Of a stretch of 57,160 nucleotides of DNA, positions 17,103 through 24,962 are shown in pieces. The notes below the pieces were generated by a model. The model saw only the letters and a list, made by a program, of their open reading frames with translations, was not told the DNA's origin and did not search any database. The position numbers were made by a program, and so were the translations under genes. Where the stretch lies: positions 1 through 57,160 of the forward strand of contig CAZLVF010000008.1 in NCBI GenBank assembly GCA_964562925.1. Direction: 5' to 3'. Origin of the DNA: CAVXDP01 sp964562925. Its GTDB lineage: Archaea; Thermoproteota; Bathyarchaeia; 40CM-2-53-6; CAVXDP01. The stretch's first letter is position 1, and every line of letters begins with the position of its first letter.

Positions 17103-18361
17103 TCACCCGTCTCCCTCAAGGATCTCTCAACGAGTTCCATGGCTTTCGCTCGATCATTCCAGTCCACCAGAACTGTTATGCTCGAAGCGATCGTGAAGAT
17201 CCCAGCTATGTTGATACTATTGTTCTGAAGAGGGTTGGATATTCTTGCGATTACTCCAGGCGTCTCTTCTAGTTCGACACCGCTTATCTTCAGAAACGCC
17301 ATGTTTCTCTTCACAGCCATAGCCAGCATCCTCCTATGCTTCAACATGACCGTATGTATAGAGTCTAGTAGTGACTTTGGTGGGTCGCCGGGCAGGTAGA
17401 TGATCAGTGAATTCGTATTCGCGGTTACACCCAGTAGGTGGATACGCGACGCGTTAACCTTCTCTGCAATCTCCGAGACTACGCTTGGCTCCTTGGAAAC
17501 CCCTTCGCCCAATACTGTGACCATTGATACGGGATCTGGATAAGCTAGGCCGACCCCTAGATCAACACGAAACTCTCCCTTGACCAGGGTACCTTTAACG
17601 TCAAGTCTTCCAGGCGCGTAGGCGATAACCCTTGCATCGATCGATTTCGGTTTGTACTTCAACGCTTTCTTATGCATGAACTTCGCTCCCGAGTCAGCTA
17701 GTCCTGCAAGACTCTCCGCACGAATCGTCCGTAAGATTCTCGGCTTCCTAACGAGCTTAGGATCCGCAGTCATGATTCCACCAACATCAGTAACCAAGAC
17801 GATCTCATCAGCATCCAAAGCCTCAGCCAAGACAAAGGCTGTCGTATCGCTTCCTCCACGACCTATCGTCGTAATTCTTCCATCCAAAGTCTTTCCTACA
17901 AATCCAGGAATCACCGGGACGACTCCTTCCTCCCAGAGCGTTTGAAGACCCCGTTCTATCCTCTCCTTGCATTCAGCCAGTAGGGGTTTAGCGTTTCCAT
18001 ACGAGTGGTCAGTGATCATGGGCCAGTCCGGATCTGTTGGGTCAAAATAACGACAGTTCACGCCTTGACTCTTCAATGCTGCCCAGAATATTCTGGCGCT
18101 TGTTCTCTCACCCATAGAGAGTATATCATCCAACTCTTTTGTGTCTGATTTGACTACAGAAGAAGACTTGACCGCGGTTTCAAGAAGCTGATCCGTCGTT
18201 TTGCCCATCGCCGAGACTACTACTGCTACTCTCGAACCCTTCTTTGCCTCACGGGCGACTGAAGAAGCGGCTTTAGATATTCGCTCACTGTCCGCTAGGC
18301 TTGTGCCCCCAAACTTGACTACAAGCTTCCTGCAATTCTTTCTTAACTTACCCACTTTCAT
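17099..18361 (-). CDS. lysC: Aspartate kinase
   Basis: A 420-residue monofunctional aspartokinase. KFGGTSLADSERI near residue 15 is the amino-acid-kinase signature; GFVGKTLDGRITTIGRGGSDTTA and VTDVGGIMTADPKLV are the substrate and nucleotide regions. Two C-terminal ACT domains (from about residue 285; MVTVLGEG and FLKISGVELEETPGVIARI) imply feedback control by an amino acid. ATG 18361 follows GGAGGATCTT, the best ribosome site in the operon. It is the first gene of the lysC-asd-aromatic operon and lies 20 bp downstream of a long DNA dyad. Confidence 0.95.
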   Translation of the reverse strand: MKVGKLRKNCRKLVVKFGGTSLADSERISKAASSVAREAKKGSRVAVVVSAMGKTTDQLLETAVKSSSVVKSDTKELDDILSMGERTSARIFWAALKSQGVNCRYFDPTDPDWPMITDHSYGNAKPLLAECKERIERGLQTLWEEGVVPVIPGFVGKTLDGRITTIGRGGSDTTAFVLAEALDADEIVLVTDVGGIMTADPKLVRKPRILRTIRAESLAGLADSGAKFMHKKALKYKPKSIDARVIAYAPGRLDVKGTLVKGEFRVDLGVGLAYPDPVSMVTVLGEGVSKEPSVVSEIAEKVNASRIHLLGVTANTNSLIIYLPGDPPKSLLDSIHTVMLKHRRMLAMAVKRNMAFLKISGVELEETPGVIARISNPLQNNSINIAGIFTIASSITVLVDWNDRAKAMELVERSLRETGE

Positions 18362-18380
18362 AAGATCCTCCAGTTCAGAA

Positions 18381-18414
18381 GCCTAGACGCGAAAACCAGT
18401 TTTCGTGTCTTGGC
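18381..18414 (-). promoter_or_regulatory. 34-bp near-perfect dyad upstream of lysC/aromatic operon
   Basis: Two 16-base arms (18381-18396 and 18399-18414) are complementary at 14 of 16 positions, separated by only 2 bases. The inner arms read CGAAAAC/GTTTTCG. The short spacer favours a DNA operator bound by a dimeric regulator, though an mRNA leader hairpin just before the GGAGG ribosome site of lysC is also possible. Confidence 0.55.
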
Positions 18415-18751
18415 TCTATTCAAAATAGAAATAGTAATAGAAGAAGTCGAAGAACCGAGCTGAAGGCTTAATTGGAATTGCCGATGCCATCGAGACTCCT
18501 TCTGGCGTCGAAGCATATTCAGGCACACTATAAAAGGTTATCGTACATCGGTTTACGGCAGGCGTGACCTCAAACTTCTGGGAACGAAACTGACGGTCTG
18601 TCGATTCGACGCTTTTTCAGGCATATCGTCGTGGGCCATTCGACCATAGCGGTCTCAGCGAACCTATAGATACTTAGTCGGCAATAAGCCCGATCACCCT
18701 TGAGAAGACTTATAGGGTTACCATATTCACAGCGAGTCGAGATGATCCAAC
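18415..18751. promoter_or_regulatory. Divergent promoter region between lysC operon and G1P dehydrogenase
   Basis: A gene-free stretch of 337 bp. Two plus-strand TATA-like boxes are visible: TATAAAAG at 18529-18536 and CTTATAGG at 18709-18716. The second is at the right distance to serve the TTG start at 18752. The first is the stronger match but would give a ~200-nt leader or an independent small RNA. I see no tRNA or recognised riboswitch. Confidence 0.4.
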
Positions 18752-19870
18752 TTGAGAATAGAGCCTTTCAGCTTCTGTGGAAGACTTCTTTTTGGAAGCG
18801 GCGTTCTGGACAAGACAGGAGAACTCTGTGAAGAACTCGGCCTGAAGGGAAACGCGGTACTTGTAAACGATGAAATCACATGGAAACTAGCGGGAGAGAA
18901 GATCTCAGAGGCCTTGAGGAAACATGGGTTCAGGCAAACGCGAACAGTGAACGTGAAGAGAGGGGCTGTTAGATCTGAGGTCGACAAGGTCAGAACTGCA
19001 ATTCGCCAACTCAATGCGAGCGTTGTGTTTGGAATTGGAGGAGGAGTAAACATCGATATTGCAAAAGCCTCGTCTTTCAAAGAAAATGCGAAGTGCATCA
19101 CTGTTCCGACGATCTTCGCGACTGACGCTATGACCACGAACATAGCAACATTCAGGCCTGAAGAAAGAGGCGTCGATGAGCAGCGGCACGAGGGTGACTA
19201 TCATATCCGAGTCCTACCTGTTTTAGCGTGCGTCGTTGACGTAGACATCATAAGAGATGCTCCTTGGAGATATCAAGCAGCGGGATTTGCTGATTATGTC
19301 AGCAAGATATCCGCGATAAGTGATTGGAGGCTTGCGTTCTCACGTGGAAAAGATCCAGTTTACAGTGAGTATGCGATAACGCTTGCGATGTCTCAGGTTG
19401 AATATCTCGTAGAGAATGCGGCACGAGTAAGGAGAAAAGAAGACCAAGCTTTTGGTGCTTTTCTCCAAATGTTAGTCAATGACGGTTTTCTTATGGAGGT
19501 CGCAGGGAACCGGCGGATAGTAGCTGGCAGTGAACACTTGATTGCGCAGGGGTTGGCGGAGGAGTATCCGACCGGAACATCAGGCGCCCTTCATGGGGAA
19601 GAAGTGGGGTTAGGTACGATCTTGATGACTTATTTGCAGGGAGGGGACTGGAGGGCTGTGAAGAAAGCTTTGGAAGAGGTTGGCGCACCGACTACAGGGG
19701 CACAGCTTGGGCTGAACAATGAAGGTGTAATAAGAGCTCTGGTTAAAGGCAGGAAGCTTAACGAGACTAGGATGCAGTGGTTTCCCCAGTTCTATACGAT
19801 TCTAATGGAGAAGGACCTATCCCGAGAAGTTGCCGGTGAAATTGCAAAAGAGACCGGCGTCATCAAATGA
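18752..19870 (+). CDS. sn-glycerol-1-phosphate dehydrogenase family protein
   Basis: A 372-residue member of the G1P dehydrogenase/DHQ synthase-like fold, which makes the archaeal lipid backbone from dihydroxyacetone phosphate. FGIGGGVNIDIAKASSF binds NAD(P); GFADYVSKISAISDWRLA carries the metal-ligand Asp; GSEHLIAQGL and LHGEEVGLGTI provide the metal-ligand His residues; YLQGGDWRAVKKALEEVGAPTT is typical. The loop after VPTIFATDAMTTNIATF differs from the usual SHDG-type segment, so a related polyol-phosphate substrate cannot be excluded. TTG 18752 is the only start after an in-frame TGA at 18743-18745. Confidence 0.85.
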   Translation: MRIEPFSFCGRLLFGSGVLDKTGELCEELGLKGNAVLVNDEITWKLAGEKISEALRKHGFRQTRTVNVKRGAVRSEVDKVRTAIRQLNASVVFGIGGGVNIDIAKASSFKENAKCITVPTIFATDAMTTNIATFRPEERGVDEQRHEGDYHIRVLPVLACVVDVDIIRDAPWRYQAAGFADYVSKISAISDWRLAFSRGKDPVYSEYAITLAMSQVEYLVENAARVRRKEDQAFGAFLQMLVNDGFLMEVAGNRRIVAGSEHLIAQGLAEEYPTGTSGALHGEEVGLGTILMTYLQGGDWRAVKKALEEVGAPTTGAQLGLNNEGVIRALVKGRKLNETRMQWFPQFYTILMEKDLSREVAGEIAKETGVIK

Positions 19871-19941
19871 GTCACCTTGCGTAACCTCGATCTATCGACT
19901 CGCCCTTGATTAATTGTGAGGATCGACCTCATCTAAGCGGG

Positions 19942-21495
19942 TTACGTCTTTCGCCTATTGGTGTAGGCTCTCCAAGTCATAGCCCACTTTTTCGGATCTG
20001 AGGCAGGAGTTGGATCAACCTTTGAGATCGCGCAGTTGTGTGGGGCGGTTCTGATTATCTCAGGGTTTGTGTACGCCTCATCTGATATCTGATGGATTAT
20101 CTCAACGAATCTATCGAGGTCCTCTCTGGGAGTTGTCTCAGGCGGTTCAGGTGTAATCGGCTCTGGAATTATCCAAGGCTCATGGCTGAGGAAGCACCTC
20201 TGAACCCCGAAATCCACTATTCTACGATTGATGTCCGCAGCTCCTATCCCTGTTTCTTCCTTGAGCTTTTGTAGGCTGAACCTGGCCTCCTGCATCCTCG
20301 TAGGGTGACTCTTGCTCCAAGGAAGGCTCACTCCGCGAACCTCTAGGAGCTTCTTTACCAAGTAATTGTTGTTTATCACAGCCACCTCAGAGGTTTCTTT
20401 CAGACCTTCTGGACCCATGCTCATTATCCAAGCGTAGGCTTTCAAAACATTTGGGATGACTCCGTGAAACTCGCCTACTTTCCCGATAGTATACGGTCTA
20501 TCATAGTCTAAATGATACTTGCTTCCGTCGAAGGTCACCACTGGGACAGGAAGGAACTTGCTAAACTTCTTCTTTACGCCAATAGGGGCACTACCAGGTC
20601 CAAAACATCCATGAGGTGTCGAGAATGTTTTATGAAGGTTGAAGTGGCATAGGTCGGCTCCTACATCTCCGATTCTCAGCCTGCCAAGTATGCAATTCGC
20701 GTTGGCCTGGTCAATCGCTACCAGTCCTCCCGCTTCATGAACTATCTTCACATATTCGGCAATGTTGTTGTCAAAGACGCCTGTGTCATATGGATCTGTA
20801 ATCATTAGACCTGCTGTTCGTTTCGAAACAGCGGCTTTCAAAGCTTCTATATCTGGCATACCAGTCTCATTGTCGGGATATAGCGTCACGATCTTAAACC
20901 CGGCTACCGCCGGCGATCCGGCGTTACATGGATGCGATAGAACCGTTGTAACAATCTCGTTTCTCTGTTCGAGCTCTCCGTTCAACCTGTGATAGGCTCT
21001 AATTATCTGGGCGTTAGTGAATGTGGCATGAGCGCCTCCTCGAGGTTGAAAAGAAAAATGATCCATTCCAGAAATTTCGCATAAGAACCTCTCCATTCTG
21101 AACATTATCTCAAGGATACCTTGAACGGTCTCTTCATCTTGGAGCGGATGTAGATGGCTTATCTTGGTCGACCTGACTAACATCTCATTTACTTTGGGAT
21201 TATACTTCATCGTACAGGTTCCGACGCCCACGTTGATGCCTGAATCCACTCCGAAAGTCTGCTGCGAAAGGCGGATGTAATGCCTCACAACCTCTGGCTC
21301 CGAAAGCTCTGGAAGCTTTGGAGGCGCTTTTCTTCGAATTCTCTCCGGTATACTCGACACAACATCGCCGACCGCCGCTTTGATCTCTTTCTCGACCTTC
21401 GGCACCATGAAGCCTCTTCTGCCTTCTCTTCCTAGTTGATAAATCATCGGCTCGTTCCAGACAACCGCATGATAATCCGTAGACTGATCCATCAT
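19942..21495 (-). CDS. gcvPB: Glycine dehydrogenase (decarboxylating) subunit 2
   Basis: A 517-residue PLP-dependent beta subunit of the glycine cleavage P-protein. VGTCTMKYNPKVNE, SFQPRGGAHATF and the PLP-binding Lys in DLCHFNLHKTFSTPHG are clear; ANANCILG precedes the lysine. The C-terminal region ends with RAYTNRRKT. Together with subunit 1 it decarboxylates glycine and passes the aminomethyl group to lipoyl-GcvH. No gcvT or gcvH is found in the window. ATG 21495 overlaps the gcvPA stop by 4 bp, giving coupled translation. Confidence 0.95.
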   Translation of the reverse strand: MMDQSTDYHAVVWNEPMIYQLGREGRRGFMVPKVEKEIKAAVGDVVSSIPERIRRKAPPKLPELSEPEVVRHYIRLSQQTFGVDSGINVGVGTCTMKYNPKVNEMLVRSTKISHLHPLQDEETVQGILEIMFRMERFLCEISGMDHFSFQPRGGAHATFTNAQIIRAYHRLNGELEQRNEIVTTVLSHPCNAGSPAVAGFKIVTLYPDNETGMPDIEALKAAVSKRTAGLMITDPYDTGVFDNNIAEYVKIVHEAGGLVAIDQANANCILGRLRIGDVGADLCHFNLHKTFSTPHGCFGPGSAPIGVKKKFSKFLPVPVVTFDGSKYHLDYDRPYTIGKVGEFHGVIPNVLKAYAWIMSMGPEGLKETSEVAVINNNYLVKKLLEVRGVSLPWSKSHPTRMQEARFSLQKLKEETGIGAADINRRIVDFGVQRCFLSHEPWIIPEPITPEPPETTPREDLDRFVEIIHQISDEAYTNPEIIRTAPHNCAISKVDPTPASDPKKWAMTWRAYTNRRKT

Positions 21496-22868
21496 CTTAC
21501 AACACTCTCCAACGCATTAACAAGCCTATCAACGTCCTCTTTCGTATGTACCTCCGTAACACAGTATAATGCTGAACTTCCTAGTTCGGGAAACTCTCTG
21601 CTAATGTCCTTGCCTCCTTGAATTCCATACTCGAGTAGGGCCTTATTCACACTGTGAACAGTTTTCCTAGTTTTATCAAAGTTCACAGTGAATTCTTTGA
21701 AGTGTGGAAATTTGAATATCGGCGTTCTGATACCGTTGATCTCAGATATCTGTTTCATCGCGTAATGCGACTTCTGCATTATGACCTCCGCGATCTCTCG
21801 TATGCCGTGTGGACCGAGTAGTGACATGTAGACGGCGGCGGTTATCGCCCAGAGAGCTGTGGTTGTTCCCGTGAATGTTATAGCCTTCTCTCTTGCGGCG
21901 TACATCGTTCTCTCAGGCAAGACGAACGTGAACCCGTACCTGCCTTCCCGCTCAGTCGTGGTTAATGAGATCCATCTATTGCCTGTTGCTGATACAAACC
22001 GTTCGTCATCTCTGCATGCGAGGAAACCCAAGAGCGCACCTCCGAAATACATATGCATTCCAAGGGGTTGACCCTCGCCGCACACGATGTCTGCACCATA
22101 CTCGCCTGGAGGTGTCAGCAACCCAAGTGAGAGAGGTTCGACTCCCACAATGAAGAGTGCTCCATGGTCATGAGCTATCTCGCCGACTTCTTCACATCCA
22201 CCCTCGATAAATCCGAGGTAGGCCGGATTCTCAATGTAGACTCCTGCAGTCTTAGACGAAATTTTTTCTTTCAAATCTTTAATGTCAAGTTGCCCAGTAT
22301 CCGGACTAGAATCAATCTGCTTGATACTTGCCAGAGGCTCGCAAGCTCTAATAACGGACAATTTATCCGGGTCGATTATTTTAGGAACCAGAATTTCGTG
22401 ACGGTTAGTAACCGTCACTGCCATTCGAATAGCGTCACCAGAAGCTGTCGCCCAATCATAGACAGGAAAACCGACCATGTCCATCGCAACGAGATCGCCT
22501 ATCATGCTTTGAAACTCGAAGAGCGCCTGATACCTTCCAAGATCTGAATAGACATCGCCCGTGTAAGCGGTCAGAAATTCTGATCGTGAATTGATCTCGT
22601 CACAGACCGATGGAACATAGTGCGGCCAGCAGCCTGCGCCTAGAAACGTTAGAATCTCATTGCAAGGCTTGTTCCTAGATAATGTAGTTTCAATATGCCT
22701 TCTTACTTCGTACTCTGATAATGGCCCTGGCAGCTCAAGGTTTCTTGTAAGCCTTATCTCTTCAGGAATCACCGCAAAAAGTTCGTTTACATCTTTCACG
22801 CCTATCTTCTTGAGCATCTCCTTCTTTGTCCTAGGAACGCTATTCGGCACGTACTGGTGGGTCGGCAT
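21492..22868 (-). CDS. gcvPA: Glycine dehydrogenase (decarboxylating) subunit 1
   Basis: A 458-residue alpha subunit of the split P-protein, the partner of the gene immediately downstream. The N terminus PTHQYVPNSVPRTKKEML, then FLGAGCWPHYVPSV, FLTAYTGDVYSDLGRYQALFEFQ, GVEPLSLGLLTPPGEYGADIVCGEGQPLG and the RTMYAAREKAITFTGTTTALWAI segment are typical. I chose ATG 22868; an in-frame GTG at 22904 would add 12 residues not seen in the family. Confidence 0.94.
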   Translation of the reverse strand: MPTHQYVPNSVPRTKKEMLKKIGVKDVNELFAVIPEEIRLTRNLELPGPLSEYEVRRHIETTLSRNKPCNEILTFLGAGCWPHYVPSVCDEINSRSEFLTAYTGDVYSDLGRYQALFEFQSMIGDLVAMDMVGFPVYDWATASGDAIRMAVTVTNRHEILVPKIIDPDKLSVIRACEPLASIKQIDSSPDTGQLDIKDLKEKISSKTAGVYIENPAYLGFIEGGCEEVGEIAHDHGALFIVGVEPLSLGLLTPPGEYGADIVCGEGQPLGMHMYFGGALLGFLACRDDERFVSATGNRWISLTTTEREGRYGFTFVLPERTMYAAREKAITFTGTTTALWAITAAVYMSLLGPHGIREIAEVIMQKSHYAMKQISEINGIRTPIFKFPHFKEFTVNFDKTRKTVHSVNKALLEYGIQGGKDISREFPELGSSALYCVTEVHTKEDVDRLVNALESVVR

Positions 22869-23067
22869 CCATATCACTGAGCGGCTAGAAAAGCAGCCTC
22901 TCACTTAAAACGCTCGGCGATGGCGGAGTGAGTGTCTAGCGTCGCGAAGGTTTTTTGGAGCGCTGCGAAATCTTGTGGATCAAAGATATTAGTCCACATA
23001 TTCACACGAGACGAAACCCTACCCACCTGCCAATCTTGTCTTGTACTTAACATACACAAGAAAATCA

Positions 23068-24374
23068 TCAAGAATTGATGGAGGTTCCTTGATCCGCAAC
23101 CTTGTACGTAGCTCTTGTCGCATACCCCGTTATCACGTTCATGTAGCCGCTCAGAACCTTGTCCAGCTGTTCATCTCCCGTATCTACTAGCAGCGGTCTC
23201 CCATGCAGGGAGGCGAGCTTGCTTGGAGTAGCCACTATTACTATATTCTCTCTGCCCGCCTTCCTTATCACCTGAGGGCTTATCTGCTGATTTCCTCTGC
23301 CGAATATGAATCCTTGGCCGCCTATCACAGTCACTATTACCTTCACTTTTCTCTTGTCAATCAATTCTAAGAGTTGACCTTCATTCGCGTCAGAGGCTAC
23401 AAGGCTCTTTCGATATACGACATCCACTCCAAGCAGAGTCTTTTTCAACCCGAGTTTTTCCATAATAGGCCTCGTCGTTGTTCCCGGTCCTATTACGTAG
23501 ATGTAGTCATCTCGCATGTTATCTATAATGTCAGAAGCGATAGCCTCGACCGAGAAGTAATCGTCGGCCGCGCTGCTGGATTTCGCGTTCTGAACCAAAG
23601 ACCTCTCGTATGGAATCCGGAGGTAACCGTATAGGCTGGCTGAAACTCTGTCATCTCTGAACGCCTGTTCATCGACATCCATAACCTCGGCTTCGCGGGT
23701 AACCGTCTCTTTTTCTCGCAGAAACATGAGAGCTAAATCTCCTGCGCTTCGGGGGTTTACTGCAAACACAGCAGAGTGAATCTTTACGCCTGCAGGTATG
23801 CCGAGGACTGGCACCGTTTGGTCGACCGCTTCGTGGATATCTCTGGCTGTGCCGTCTCCTCCTGCAAAAAGTAAGAGGTCAACTCGGAGTTCACACATCT
23901 CTTTTGCCGCATTTCTAGTATCCGCCGAGGTTGTCTTTCCTCTTGTTGCTGAGCCTATAGCTATAGGTTGAAAGCTACACTCTCTCGCCTCGTCTTCACC
24001 CATCTCATATGGACATGTTATCAGTTCGATGTTATCCTTGATTGGAGTTAGTCTTCTAAGTGCTTCAACCGCTCTGCTTGGGGAAGTTTGAAAAGCGCCG
24101 AGTTCTAGCGCTTTTTCAATAATCTCTTGACCATCGCTTCCCTTTAGTCCGACTCTACCACCTATTCCTGCGATTGGATTTACAATAAAACCAAGTTTTC
24201 TCTTNNNNNNNNNNNNNNNNNNNNNNNNNNNNNNNNNNNNNNNNNNNNNNNNNNNNNNNNNNNNNNNNNNNNNNNNNNNNNNNNNNNNNNNNNNNNNNNN
24301 NNNNCGACTCTACCACCTATTCCTGCGATTGGATTTACAATAAAACCAAGTTTTCTCTTGACCAATCTATTCAC
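23068..24374 (-). CDS. ATP-NAD kinase (COG3199 type), split by an assembly artefact
   Basis: An ATP/polyphosphate-dependent NAD kinase-like protein. After removing one copy of a 55-bp duplicate and the N run (24205-24359), the frame is continuous from GTG 24374 and encodes 383 residues. The N terminus reads KLGFIVNPIAGIGGRVGLKGSD, followed by the family's LLFAGGDGTARDIHE and VLGIPAGVKIHSAVFAV, then a C-terminal domain with YVIGPGTTTRPIMEKLGL and VTVIGGQGFIFGRGNQQISP. The apparent short ORF that starts at 24003 is therefore not a real start. The normal product is NADP+. Confidence 0.9.
24150..24359. repeat. 55-bp direct duplicate flanking a 100-N run (assembly artefact)
   Basis: Bases 24150-24204 and 24305-24359 are identical over 55 bp and abut the N run on each side, the same length as at 6689-6898. 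One copy and no gap is the likely true sequence, because the merged frame restores an intact NAD kinase N terminus. Confidence 0.95.
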
Positions 24375-24635
24375 TTCAAATTCATTGATCTTTAGTAATT
24401 CCCGGTTCGACTTGATGATGATGACTATGCTCGGCTACGACCGGCCTAATGTGCCGGACTCGATTCCTTCCGTGAGATTCTAGATATGTTACGAGTCAAT
24501 CTCAGACAAGAAGATAGGGCTCCAGACGAGTCGGCCATCAGAGAGCAATCCTACAAATGGTAGACTGTTCGTCCACGATCCTGTACTCCCGCGCTCATGA
24601 GGAGGTTGCGTTCTTGCAACTGCCACTTGGAGGTC

Positions 24636-24947
24636 TTATCCTCCTGCTACGAGGGGGACCAGTGAGATCTTGTCATCATTGCTGAGCGGCGTCTTTGATT
24701 TCTGGAGAAAATCAATGTCCTTTCCATTCACGAGTATGAGGACAGTGAATTCTCCAGAACTGGTTTCGACAATTGCACGTTTGAAATCTTCTCCATAAGT
24801 GTTGGAGAGGCTTTCAACGAGCCCCTCGACTGTCGGCGTAGTCAGCTCAACCTCAAACTCTTTCTTTCCCGTAAGCTGGTTGAGGTGGCCGAACGCCTCG
24901 ACCTTTACCCGGACACTTTTCTGGACTGTTCTAGCTGGGATTGACAT
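24636..24947 (-). CDS. MoaD/ThiS-family ubiquitin-like sulfur carrier
   Basis: A 103-residue beta-grasp protein ending in the Gly-Gly tail (LVPLVAGG) that is adenylated and thiocarboxylated in MoaD. VRVKVEAFGHLNQLTGKKEFEVEL and VLILVNGKDIDFL match the fold. It begins 15 bp after the aldehyde ferredoxin oxidoreductase stop, so it very likely supplies sulfur for that enzyme's tungsten/molybdenum pterin. ATG 24947 is preferred over a TTG six bases upstream. Confidence 0.88.
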   Translation of the reverse strand: MSIPARTVQKSVRVKVEAFGHLNQLTGKKEFEVELTTPTVEGLVESLSNTYGEDFKRAIVETSSGEFTVLILVNGKDIDFLQKSKTPLSNDDKISLVPLVAGG

Positions 24948-24962
24948 CTTCAAACGCTTCCT

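Noticed and set aside
23068..24003. NAD kinase starting at 24003
   Set aside because: Removing the duplicated 55 bp and Ns gives an in-frame extension with the conserved VNPIAGIGG motif.
24375..24635. tRNA-like CCGG...GACTCGATTCC stretch between NAD kinase and moaD-like genes
   Set aside because: No matching acceptor, D or anticodon stems could be drawn; chance similarity to a T-loop.
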